Shown here one piece after another: positions 6,618 through 15,398 of a stretch of 28,799 nt of DNA (position 1 is the first letter of the stretch; the number at the start of each line of letters is the position of its first letter). Location: IMG/VR virus record IMGVR_UViG_3300043467_000388, positions 1-28,799 of that record; one strand, 5' to 3'. The stretch is from a virus. The position numbers were made by a program, and so were the translations under genes. The notes beneath the pieces were generated by a model. That model made no database searches. It saw only the letters and a program-made list of their open reading frames with translations, and was not told where the DNA came from.

Positions 6618-7143
6618 TTTTTTAAAAAGAGGCAAAGGTAAAATAGCTGGTGATATCAAGAAGGACCAGTTTTATAAATACTACTCAGAGAATGCAAAAG
6701 AAAAAGTAGTTGAGCGCAGTGTTTATAATAAATTTTTACGAGATTTGCTAAGTACTTTTAGTACAGAAATTGTAGAGACAGGCTTAGAACTAAAGATAAA
6801 CCGAGTAGGTAAACTTAGGATCAGAAGCAAGCAAATGCATTTTTTTAAAAAGAATGGAGAACGCTCCAAGAGTTTAAGAGTAAATTGGTCAGCTACTTGG
6901 GAATACTGGGAAACTAAGTATCCAGGATTAACAAGAGATGAGATTACACAGATAAATAATAAGACATTAATTTATCACGAGAATGATCATACAAATCAAG
7001 AATACTATGAGCATTTTTGGGATAACTTTACAACTAATTTAAAATACAAGAGTTTTTATACTTTTAAAGCATCTAGACAATATTCTAGGTTAATTGCTCA
7101 AATAGTTAAAGACCCTAACCGTAAAACATTTTATTATGGATGA
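6604..7143 (+). CDS. IHF/HU-like structural or DNA-binding protein (crAss 'IHF subunit' type)
   Basis: A 179-aa basic protein starting with GTG; a TAG at 6589-6591 closes the frame upstream, and the next in-frame Met is about 78 codons in. Residues about 40-75 read as HU/IHF topology: a helix (FLRDLLSTFSTEIVETG) followed by a strand pair around KINRVGKLRIRSK, comparable to the 'v.lpgfGtf.v' strand of HU. The later part (about 90-150) is rich in Trp/Tyr and charged residues and is longer than HU. crAss-like genomes carry proteins labelled IHF-like immediately before the tail tubular gene, which fits here. Whether it binds DNA or is a virion neck component using that fold is unresolved. It overlaps both neighbours, so translation is coupled. 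It ends with the only TGA stop in the window. Confidence 0.62.
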   Translation: MEDNNFLKRGKGKIAGDIKKDQFYKYYSENAKEKVVERSVYNKFLRDLLSTFSTEIVETGLELKINRVGKLRIRSKQMHFFKKNGERSKSLRVNWSATWEYWETKYPGLTRDEITQINNKTLIYHENDHTNQEYYEHFWDNFTTNLKYKSFYTFKASRQYSRLIAQIVKDPNRKTFYYG

Positions 7144-7411
7144 AGCAATGGAAATGACGTCAGGCGGTAAGGCAGTAGAATCTACTGTTAAAATTACTCG
7201 CAAAGAATTTGAAGATGGTGGTTCAGAAGAAACTCGCATTGAGCAAGTAGATGGTGGATACATTATTACAAAAGAATGTCGTTGTAAAAATGACAAAGGC
7301 GAGTGGGAATGGAAAACAGAGAAATCTGTAAGTACAGAAGATCCTTCTTTAGATAAAACTTCTGAGGGCATCGCTAGCCGCTTAGAATCAGTACTTAAAA
7401 ACTTAATGTAA
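7136..7411 (+). CDS. Small acidic conserved protein between neck genes (91 aa)
   Basis: This 91-aa protein has many Glu/Asp. Its core (about 17-67) looks like an antiparallel beta sheet: VESTVKITRKEF, then ETRIEQVDGGYIITKE, then EWEWKTEKSVST, ending in a C-terminal helix (GIASRLESVLKNLM). A 'GGyiitk...kGew.w.te' pattern is familiar from small proteins in neck operons of Bacteroidota phages. ATG 7136 overlaps the previous gene by eight bases; 7148 is an alternative start. The stop overlaps the next ATG (TAATG at 7409-7413), so stoichiometric co-translation with the tail tubular protein is likely. Function unknown; a neck accessory protein is the best guess. Confidence 0.7.
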   Translation: MDEAMEMTSGGKAVESTVKITRKEFEDGGSEETRIEQVDGGYIITKECRCKNDKGEWEWKTEKSVSTEDPSLDKTSEGIASRLESVLKNLM

Positions 7412-8235
7412 TGTACTCAGGTAAAACAGTCTCCTACAAAACAATCCTTGATAAAACTATCAGGGATTTTGGTTTTAACTACGACGTCAAAGAAGAAGAA
7501 GGCGTTGAGTGGCTTGCAGAGTTTATGGCGCATACTAATGTGCCAGTGACTATGGAAGAGAAAATCGCTTATATTCAAATTTGCGACGGGAGAGGTGATT
7601 TACCTTACGACTTATATAAGATAGGACAAACTGCTCATATTGTAGGAGTTAGTACTATTGAAGAGGCTGAATGTGGTAAAGGAAGAATGTATCCAATGCG
7701 TTGGAAGACAGATTACTTCCACAACAGATATCATTTAGATGATAGAGATTATACTACCGAGGGTCGCGAGACTTATACAGTAGGACAAGGATACATCTTT
7801 GGTTCCATGAACGAAGGTATCTTAGCAATGTCATACAGTGCTATACCGACTGACGAATGTGGATACCCTACTATTCCTGCAGAACAACAATGGTTAGAAG
7901 CAGGTGCGCATTACATTGCACAACGTATTGCTCGTAAGTTATTAATTCGTGGAGAAATCAACCCACAGGTTTATCAAATGATCGAGCAAGATAAAGAATG
8001 GTACTTTGCACAAGCAGTAAACCATGCAAAACAATGGAATGGTGTAGACGAAGCGGAGACAGTGAAAAACTCTGTAGTTCGTACTATTCCTCAATTACAG
8101 GATCATGCATCTTTCTTTGCAAATATGCAGTTACCTGAACAACGTAAATTTAGACCTAAATCTGGTGTAGCATTAGTATCTACTATCAATGCTGTATCAC
8201 CAAGTGTCAATGGGCCTAACCCAGCAACATCCTAA
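7411..8235 (+). CDS. Tail tubular protein (P22 gp4-like), neck/tail ring
   Basis: A 274-aa protein resembling the crAss-like tail tubular protein that is compared with P22 gp4. The N-terminal helices (YKTILDKTIRDFGFNYDV, VEWLAEFMAHTNVPVT) are followed by a beta region and the diagnostic block IFGSMNEGILAMSYSAIP, then DECGYPTIPAEQQW. Long helices after that (EAGAHYIAQRIARKLLIRG) would form the alpha-helical ring body. The C-terminus has Phe/Arg-rich LPEQRKFRPK and a disordered end. Its role is to connect the portal and neck to the tail barrel. It is ended by tandem TAA-TAG stops (8233-8238), and the muzzle gene follows nine bases later. Assignment rests on sequence pattern and gene order. Confidence 0.82.
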   Translation: MYSGKTVSYKTILDKTIRDFGFNYDVKEEEGVEWLAEFMAHTNVPVTMEEKIAYIQICDGRGDLPYDLYKIGQTAHIVGVSTIEEAECGKGRMYPMRWKTDYFHNRYHLDDRDYTTEGRETYTVGQGYIFGSMNEGILAMSYSAIPTDECGYPTIPAEQQWLEAGAHYIAQRIARKLLIRGEINPQVYQMIEQDKEWYFAQAVNHAKQWNGVDEAETVKNSVVRTIPQLQDHASFFANMQLPEQRKFRPKSGVALVSTINAVSPSVNGPNPATS

Positions 8236-8244
8236 TAGTTTAAC

Positions 8245-11200
8245 ATGGAGCAACATATAAATACCTACCAAGGAATGAATAAAGATACTGCCTACGATAG
8301 TTTGGCAGCTACTTTTTATATTGATGCTTTAGATGTAAGAATTACTACAACTACGGGGGATTCATTAGGAGGTTTTACTAATATTAAAGGAAATGTTTTA
8401 GCTGTTACTTTACCTGTAGTAAGTACCCCTCCAGGAGCATGGACAGCATTAAATCCTGTTGTTATAGGTTATGCTACAATTAGAACAAAAATTATTTTGT
8501 TTGTTGCTGATGATAGTGGTACTAAAGGTTGGATATATAATTTAGAATATAATCCCGCAACAAAAGCTATTACTACTTTTAATTTAGTCTACTATAATGC
8601 AGCGTTAAATTTTAAGAAACAGTGGCCAATTGAAGCATTAGGTCGTTTTGAATCCGAAAGTATTCAAAGAGTTTATTGGACAGATTATAATAACTTTTTT
8701 AGATCTATTAATGTAGTAGATCCTAGTTTAGCTACTTTACCTGTGGGATTAATAGATATTTTTCCTGATGTTAAATTTACTCAGCCTTTATTTACTACTA
8801 TAGCAGGTGGAGGTAGTTTAAATACTGGAGTCTATCAAATTGCTTATCGATTAACTACTGCTGATGGAAAACAAACTTTAATATCTCCTCCAAGTAATTT
8901 AATACACGTTGTTTCTGACAGTGAATCTGCAGGAAACTCTAATACATATAATGGAAATAGCACTGTAGTTAATAGCGGTAAATCTCTTACTATTACCTTA
9001 AACACTTCTAACTATTTGAATTTTTATAAAGTAGAGTTTATTTCTATTTATAAATCTTCTAATACTGCAACAACAGAAGTTACTTCTATAGAAGAGATTG
9101 TTATTGCTAGTCAAACAAGTATTACTTTTACATATACAGGAGGAGAAAATAGTATTTTTGATTTAGAGTTATTAGATTTTTTATCTAGAAACTATGCTTT
9201 TAAGACGCCTAAGACTATAACTCAAAAAGATAGTTCTTTATTAATTGCTAATATTAAAGAATCATTAGTAAGTCTTAAGGATTTACTTCCTGCTGGACAA
9301 ACATTTGATGCAAAAACTAGGAGATATAAATTTAATGGGGGATCACCAATTCCTCCATTTACTCCAGGCACTGCCATTAATAATTTAAAAAATGCATTTA
9401 ATACAGAATATAATTCTGATGCACATTGGAATCAAACTTGGCAAACTAATTCACAGTACAGATACCAAAGTGATGGATTACGTTTAGGAGGTCAAGGTCC
9501 AAATATTACTTATAATTTTCATTTAGAAGAATTTACTTTAGATAAAACTGCTCCTTTTATAGGAAATACCGTAGGAACAGTTTTTGTAACTGATTCTCCT
9601 GATGCAACTCCTCATAATTTAAATGATGGATATGGACCATATGCTAATACAACTTTCTCTAACAATGCCTCTCCGTTTATTTCAGGATTATTAAGAGGTT
9701 ACAAAAGAGGAGAGACTTATCGTTTTGGTATTGTATTTTACACTATTAAAGGAGAAGCTACATTTGTAGAATATATAGGAGATATTAAATTTCCTGATAT
9801 TTCAGAAATAGATTCTGTAGTTAATAATTCAGGATATAAATTTTGGCCTATTAGCAAACAGAAACCTGCTAGTGAACACACTATGGGATATTCTATGGGC
9901 ATAGAATTTAATATAGATTTTAGCACTTGTCCAGGATTATTAAATAATATTACTGGTTACCAGATAGTTAGAGTAAAAAGAGAAAATGTAGATAAACGAA
10001 GACTTTCTCAAGGATTATTGAGAGGATTTTATCATAATCCTGTAGACGCACCACATTTTACAGGCTCAGGAGGATTTGATTTACAAGTAAATGGAAGCAG
10101 TAATGTATTACATTTATATCCTTATTATCCTGCTGCTTCCGAACCTAATGCATCATTTGGTACTTTAGAAAATAGTTCTGCAACTAGTTACGTTCCGCAA
10201 TACTTAGATTATTTAAGATTAGGATCTTATTTAGGATTTTATTCTCCAGAAATTTCTTTTGATAAGAATAATGTTGCCGATTTAATGTTAAATTTAGGAA
10301 GCAATCCTTGTTTATTAATTACTGGAGCTTATACAAATAGATTGCAATACGCAACTCCTACTTTAACTTTTGAAGCAGAAGGTTTAGGAAATCGATCACA
10401 AGATATAAGAAATCAGTATTACGATACTTATCCTGTAAATTTTAATAGTATTGAAAATATTAAACGTTGGCAATTTAATGCTAAGTTTAAAATGGAAGAC
10501 GATTGTGATTACGAGGTAAAAATAACTGGATTATTTGATGGGTATTACATGCGAAATTATTGGTGCATGGATAATTATTTTGATGCAAGCGATCCGCAAG
10601 TTAATCCAAATAGACCTCAACAAGGTGCTGGAACTAGTGAAGTTCCCGAATTTTTTAAAGCAGGAACAAGTGTTATAGGTAAAGTACAAAAAATTACTAA
10701 TGACTTTTTTACTAATGCTCCTATAACAGGGTCAACTGATGATTTTTTTAAAGCACCTAATAATGTATTTCCTGTAAATAGAACTACTTTTGCTCCTACA
10801 GGAAGTTATAATGGATACTTTCCAATTACTGAATGCATACTACCTAAATTAGAAGTATACGGAGGATATACTACAGATAGTTTAGAGGCTAATCAATTTA
10901 TTCCTGCTTCTCCTATTATAAATCCTGCAAATACAAATCCTAAAGTATTTGGTGGAGATATTTTTGTAAATATGTTTATTGTACAATCTGGGTTAGTAGA
11001 ATTTAATACAGCATTTTACTCAGATAATAAATATCGCAGAGACAGTACTCGCACAGAAATTATTGCACTAGAAAGTGAATTAAATCTTGATTTAGCAAAT
11101 GGTGCTACTCTTCGTACAGGAGTTAAGTATGAATTTGGTAGTACAATAATACCAGCTTTTAGACAAGAAACTAATAACGCTGAAGCTCCGTATGCTAAAG

Positions 11201-12561
11201 TATTAGATATGTATAGCTATAATTTAATTTATTCTAGGCAAAATGATGATTTAGCTTTTTATGTACAACCTGCTAATATACAAACTAGTGGAGCTAATGA
11301 TATTAGAGCTTATTTATCTAATGTAAAAATTAATGAAGAAACAGTAGATGCTTGGACTAAGTTTGGTTTAAATAACTACTATGACGTAGATGATTATGGA
11401 CCTATTAATAAAGTAATAAACTGGAAAGATACTGTATACTTTGTTCAAGATAAAGGAGTAGGGGCATACGCTATCAATCGCGCAGCTGTCACTACTACTG
11501 CTGATGGAGTGCCTACACAATTAGGTACAGGATTAGGCTTTGGTAAGCACATCTATTATTCTAAAGTACATGGTGCTATTCATCAATGGGCAGTAGAAAC
11601 TACGGAAGCTGGTATATATTTCTTTGATGCTTTCCATAGAAAAATATTTATGATGCAAGCGCAATCAGGACAAACTGCAAATAGCGCTATCTCAGAGATT
11701 AAAGGAATGCACAGCTTTTTACAGTCATTACCTAATGATGTATTTACTCGTAAAGCAAATGGAGGGGATAATCCTATTTTAGGTAAAGGGGTTCACATTG
11801 GAAAAGATATTATAAACGACGAAGTATTATTTACTTTTTTAAGTAAAGCTTCTTCTGCTCTTTTACTTACAAACATTTTATATGCCGTAGGTACAATTGT
11901 ATACGACTCAAATACTAATATTTATTATTACGTAACTAATACGTTTACTTCTGGTAGTACAAGACCTCAAGCAGTAATTGATCTTTTGGCAAATAGTTTA
12001 CCTGCAACAGCAAAACAAGTATATAATTCTGATACATTAGTATTTGACGAATTAGCTCAACAGTTTTCTTCTAGGTATTCAATGGCTCCTACAATTTGGA
12101 TTCAAAATGGAGATATTATTTTAAGCCCTCATGCATTATCACAAGACAAACTTTATACTAATGGTATAGGTGATTGGGGAGTATTCTATGGTATACAAGA
12201 ACCTTGTGAGTTAACATTAGTAGTTAATCCACAAGCAGATGTTAACAAGATACTACGCACAATGGAATTTAATTCTATTGTAAGAGATAACAATAAAATT
12301 ATAGATAGAGGGCAAACTATTACTGCGTTTAGAATTTCTACTCAATATCAAGATACAAACGTAGTGCCGTTTTCACCTGCAAGATTTAAACGTAAATTTG
12401 ACAAGTGGAGACTTAAAATTCCAAGAGATCAAAACAGTGGTAACCAACAAGGACGTTTACGTAGTACATATTTTGTAGTAACTTTATACTTTGATAACTC
12501 TCAGAACAAAGAGTTAATCATGAATCGTTTAATGTCTTACTTTGATTATCAAGTATTCTAA
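8245..12561 (+). CDS. Tail stabilisation/'muzzle' protein (P22 gp10-like, crAss-like)
   Basis: A 1438-aa, beta-rich protein. It begins with NTYQGMNKDTAYDSLAATFY then IDALDVRI, the N-terminal signature of the large P22 gp10-like stabilisation protein that follows the tail tubular gene in crAss-like phages. That part matches the gp10 theme of a G-(M/V)-x-x-D-T/F opening followed by a DGS/GG-type strand block. The middle part (about 180-320) contains Ig-like strands (GVYQIAYRLTTADGKQTLISPPSN), fitting a decorated barrel or propeller. The C-terminal block (about 1370-1438) includes FKRKFDKWRLKIPR and ends MSYFDYQVF. No transmembrane or enzymatic motif is visible. It would form the distal tail barrel through which DNA and cargo leave. 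It ends in a TAATG overlap with the first cargo gene. Confidence 0.83.
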   Translation: MEQHINTYQGMNKDTAYDSLAATFYIDALDVRITTTTGDSLGGFTNIKGNVLAVTLPVVSTPPGAWTALNPVVIGYATIRTKIILFVADDSGTKGWIYNLEYNPATKAITTFNLVYYNAALNFKKQWPIEALGRFESESIQRVYWTDYNNFFRSINVVDPSLATLPVGLIDIFPDVKFTQPLFTTIAGGGSLNTGVYQIAYRLTTADGKQTLISPPSNLIHVVSDSESAGNSNTYNGNSTVVNSGKSLTITLNTSNYLNFYKVEFISIYKSSNTATTEVTSIEEIVIASQTSITFTYTGGENSIFDLELLDFLSRNYAFKTPKTITQKDSSLLIANIKESLVSLKDLLPAGQTFDAKTRRYKFNGGSPIPPFTPGTAINNLKNAFNTEYNSDAHWNQTWQTNSQYRYQSDGLRLGGQGPNITYNFHLEEFTLDKTAPFIGNTVGTVFVTDSPDATPHNLNDGYGPYANTTFSNNASPFISGLLRGYKRGETYRFGIVFYTIKGEATFVEYIGDIKFPDISEIDSVVNNSGYKFWPISKQKPASEHTMGYSMGIEFNIDFSTCPGLLNNITGYQIVRVKRENVDKRRLSQGLLRGFYHNPVDAPHFTGSGGFDLQVNGSSNVLHLYPYYPAASEPNASFGTLENSSATSYVPQYLDYLRLGSYLGFYSPEISFDKNNVADLMLNLGSNPCLLITGAYTNRLQYATPTLTFEAEGLGNRSQDIRNQYYDTYPVNFNSIENIKRWQFNAKFKMEDDCDYEVKITGLFDGYYMRNYWCMDNYFDASDPQVNPNRPQQGAGTSEVPEFFKAGTSVIGKVQKITNDFFTNAPITGSTDDFFKAPNNVFPVNRTTFAPTGSYNGYFPITECILPKLEVYGGYTTDSLEANQFIPASPIINPANTNPKVFGGDIFVNMFIVQSGLVEFNTAFYSDNKYRRDSTRTEIIALESELNLDLANGATLRTGVKYEFGSTIIPAFRQETNNAEAPYAKVLDMYSYNLIYSRQNDDLAFYVQPANIQTSGANDIRAYLSNVKINEETVDAWTKFGLNNYYDVDDYGPINKVINWKDTVYFVQDKGVGAYAINRAAVTTTADGVPTQLGTGLGFGKHIYYSKVHGAIHQWAVETTEAGIYFFDAFHRKIFMMQAQSGQTANSAISEIKGMHSFLQSLPNDVFTRKANGGDNPILGKGVHIGKDIINDEVLFTFLSKASSALLLTNILYAVGTIVYDSNTNIYYYVTNTFTSGSTRPQAVIDLLANSLPATAKQVYNSDTLVFDELAQQFSSRYSMAPTIWIQNGDIILSPHALSQDKLYTNGIGDWGVFYGIQEPCELTLVVNPQADVNKILRTMEFNSIVRDNNKIIDRGQTITAFRISTQYQDTNVVPFSPARFKRKFDKWRLKIPRDQNSGNQQGRLRSTYFVVTLYFDNSQNKELIMNRLMSYFDYQVF

Positions 12562-15347
12562 TGAAAAAGACTCCTAGTATTATTGACACTTATTATAAAT
12601 CTTTAGGTACAAAGATTTTTAGAGATACAACTGCTTTACCTTTTGCAGATGGTGGGCCCCTAAACGATAGAAATATTCACGGAGACTTATTACCAAGTGT
12701 TTATGCTTCAGCATTAGGAAGGTACTACGGCAATGGAGGACAAATGAAACCTGATTACTCTTTACCAGAAGATAGCTTTCAACAAGGAGGTAGAGGATTA
12801 AAAAATAGTGTCTATGCATCAAGCATGGGACAATACCCTGCTCCTTATGCTATGGGAGGAGCAATGAATCAGTATCCTGATGGAGGTAGTATATATACTT
12901 ATGCTAAACGTCCAGGTTCTTATTATCAAAAAGATAGTGAAGGCAATTGGCTTATTAGTAATAAAGGAACAGGCGGTCAATACGTACCTGTAGAAGATCC
13001 AAGTGGGCAACGTACTGCTGCACTAAATAAAGGAGCAGTAGTAACCATGGCAAATCCTACTGCAAGTAAATATGATAATGTTACGCCTTCTTATGGTAAG
13101 TCACCAATGATACAAAGTGTAGCAGGAAGAACAGAAGCAGAAAGACAACCTGTACAAGATGCTATTGCTGGCCAACAGTTTGCTCAAAACATGGAACAAG
13201 ATTATGCCGCTGCTACTAAAGACCAATTACCTCAACATGAACAACCTGTTGATATGATGGATTATGCATGGCAAGCTGGTGCATTAGCTCCTAGTATACT
13301 TCCAGCAGCAATTAAAGGTGCAGGAATGTTAGGCGCAAAAGCAATGCCATATATTACAGAAGCACTAGGAACATCGATACCAGGTATGTCTGCGGTACCA
13401 GGGGCTACTGTAGGTAATGCATTAGGAGCATATAGTATTGTACAAGGAGGGAAAAAATTATCAAAAGTACCTGAACAAATACAGCAAGGAGAATACGCAG
13501 ATGCTTTAGAAAATACTTTAACAGGTGCTTTCGATGTAGGAACTGCTGGAGTTGTATCCCCTTTATATAAAGGCGCTAAAGCAACAGTTAATGAATTTGG
13601 TAAATTACTTGGAACCGAAGAAGGTTTACTATCAAATACTTATAAATTAAATCCTTGGGCAACTAAGTTAAATACATATAATAGAGTAGTAGGAGACGAT
13701 GCTATTGCTGATTTACAAAATTCTGGTTTAGTTAGATCAGGAGATCTTGGAGGAGTTAGTACAAATTTAGGAAAAAGGACAACGCCTTACCCGTCATTTG
13801 GTAAAGGAAATCCCAGACAAGCATATATTGATCAAACAATGCAGCAAGATAAAACTCCCTTTATAATATCAACAAATAGGAGCATGAAAGCTTCTAATTT
13901 AGGAAGACATGGAAAAGGCTCAACTATGTTTCCAATAGATGAAACAGGAGCATACATGACTTCATTTCCTGCAGATGAAGTAAAGGTTTTTCAAAATAAA
14001 CCTAATTGGTTAAATGGTTATCAAGAAGTTCCAGTAAAAATGAATAATAATATAGAAACAGGATTTTTTAATGGTTTATCAAATCCTGAGATCCCACAAA
14101 TAAATCCAAGAACAGGTTTAATGCAAATAAATAATACTACGTTATTAAGCACACCGTTGCCTGTAAAAATTAAAGAAGTAGATATTCCTAATTTTAAAAG
14201 TGCAGAGGGATTACCTGAAGACCAAGTTCCTTACTTATTACCACAATCTGAAGTAATGATAAGAAAACCTTGGTTGTACCAAGGTAAAGATGATATGATT
14301 ATGGAAAGTTTTAAATCAAATAATAAGATTGCTGAACGTCCTTATGAAATTCCTGCTAGTCATAATACTCAAGAAGATATTATGGCAAGAGCTTTAAGTA
14401 AACCATTACCTACTAGAGTATCTAAAGCAAGTTTAGAACCTAAAGTGTATTATGATTTAGATGGTAATATTATTGATAAACCTTACGCATTTGGTGGACA
14501 ACTTAATTACCAGTATCCAAACGGAGGTGTATTAGAAACTGCTAGTGATCTAGTTCCTACAACGCCTGTACCAGAAGGACCAGTAATACCAGGAGAACAA
14601 GATATTAGAGATTTTTACACTAATTGGTATTCTAAACGTACTTTACCATTTGATGAAATAGGCAATAAGCAATATGAAAAAACAATGAAGTCTATACTTC
14701 CTGCTTATAATCCAGAGTCTACATTGCTAAACGAAATAAACGCAAATAAAGTACCTTATGAAATAGTACCGACTTTAGATGGCGGAAGTGCTCAAGGAGC
14801 TATAGTATATAATAAAAAAGGATTGCCAGAAAAAATACAATTAAGTGAATCAATAATGAATAACCCTAGAGAACTTAATGCTACTATGATGCATGAGGGG
14901 CGTACTAGAATTATGGCTCCTTATGCTGATGAGGTATATTCAGCAGAGCAAAAGATTATTGGGCCTAGTATTAAAAGTTTTGATGAAATAGGAAAAGACA
15001 TAAAAGATTCCGAAGAGCGAGACGCTGCTGGAGATTATTATGATTATTTAACTAGTCCTCAAGAAGATAATATTCAATCAATGTTATTTGAGATACGTCA
15101 ACAGAAAAATTTGCAACCTAATCAAACTATCACTGATGAAGATATTGAAAATTGGAGACTAGAAGGAGAAAAGAGCGGAGAGTTAGATAGAAACAGCCCT
15201 AATTTTAATGGTGCTTTATATAATCTATTTAAAGTATCTAAAGACAATAGTTCAATGAAAAACTTATTTAACTATATTGCTTCTGATAATACTCCTAAGT
15301 CAAACAATATGAATATGTTTCCTACTTACGGAGGTAATTTTGTTTAA
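12561..15347 (+). CDS. Virion cargo/ejection protein with aromatic-x-x-GG motifs and zincin-like segment (928 aa)
   Basis: This 928-aa protein starts inside the muzzle stop (TAATG). Residues 1-110 are polar and hold five motifs: FADGG (28-32), YGNGG (56-60), FQQGG (73-77), YAMGG (96-100) and YPDGG (105-109). Residues about 234-355 are Gly/Ala-rich hydrophobic helices (LPAAIKGAGMLGAKAMPYIT), suggesting membrane interaction. NPWATKLNTYNRVVGDDAIA (364-383) opens a domain to about 495 with a glycine-rich 'kG-p-Y' block and a W-x-x-GYQE-VPV end, familiar from cargo proteins of Bacteroidota phages. YAFGG and YPNGG recur near 642-660. The C-terminal domain contains MMHEGRTR (776-783), set like a zincin helix, but Thr782 replaces the second His of HExxH. 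It ends with TYGGNFV. Packaging in the capsid and ejection are inferred from position and composition. Confidence 0.68.
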   Translation: MKKTPSIIDTYYKSLGTKIFRDTTALPFADGGPLNDRNIHGDLLPSVYASALGRYYGNGGQMKPDYSLPEDSFQQGGRGLKNSVYASSMGQYPAPYAMGGAMNQYPDGGSIYTYAKRPGSYYQKDSEGNWLISNKGTGGQYVPVEDPSGQRTAALNKGAVVTMANPTASKYDNVTPSYGKSPMIQSVAGRTEAERQPVQDAIAGQQFAQNMEQDYAAATKDQLPQHEQPVDMMDYAWQAGALAPSILPAAIKGAGMLGAKAMPYITEALGTSIPGMSAVPGATVGNALGAYSIVQGGKKLSKVPEQIQQGEYADALENTLTGAFDVGTAGVVSPLYKGAKATVNEFGKLLGTEEGLLSNTYKLNPWATKLNTYNRVVGDDAIADLQNSGLVRSGDLGGVSTNLGKRTTPYPSFGKGNPRQAYIDQTMQQDKTPFIISTNRSMKASNLGRHGKGSTMFPIDETGAYMTSFPADEVKVFQNKPNWLNGYQEVPVKMNNNIETGFFNGLSNPEIPQINPRTGLMQINNTTLLSTPLPVKIKEVDIPNFKSAEGLPEDQVPYLLPQSEVMIRKPWLYQGKDDMIMESFKSNNKIAERPYEIPASHNTQEDIMARALSKPLPTRVSKASLEPKVYYDLDGNIIDKPYAFGGQLNYQYPNGGVLETASDLVPTTPVPEGPVIPGEQDIRDFYTNWYSKRTLPFDEIGNKQYEKTMKSILPAYNPESTLLNEINANKVPYEIVPTLDGGSAQGAIVYNKKGLPEKIQLSESIMNNPRELNATMMHEGRTRIMAPYADEVYSAEQKIIGPSIKSFDEIGKDIKDSEERDAAGDYYDYLTSPQEDNIQSMLFEIRQQKNLQPNQTITDEDIENWRLEGEKSGELDRNSPNFNGALYNLFKVSKDNSSMKNLFNYIASDNTPKSNNMNMFPTYGGNFV

Positions 15348-15373
15348 GCTTACAAAAACTCAATAAAAATTAT

Positions 15374-15381
15374 TACTTTTA
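15374..15381 (+). promoter_or_regulatory. Possible promoter box (TACTTTTA) before the 1598-aa gene
   Basis: TACTTTTA lies 17 bases before the ATG at 15399 in the 51-base gap 15348-15398. The identical octamer occurs 15 bases before the ATG of the gene at 22870. It differs from TAnnTTTG only at the last base. No -33 box was found, and the rest of the gap is AT-rich with no hairpin. Confidence 0.35.
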
Positions 15382-15398
15382 AACTCTAAATTAGTACC

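Noticed and set aside
14892-14906. Active zinc metalloprotease in the 928-aa protein
   Set aside because: The HEGRT sequence lacks the second His of HExxH, so an active site of the usual kind is not supported; kept only as a degenerate motif.
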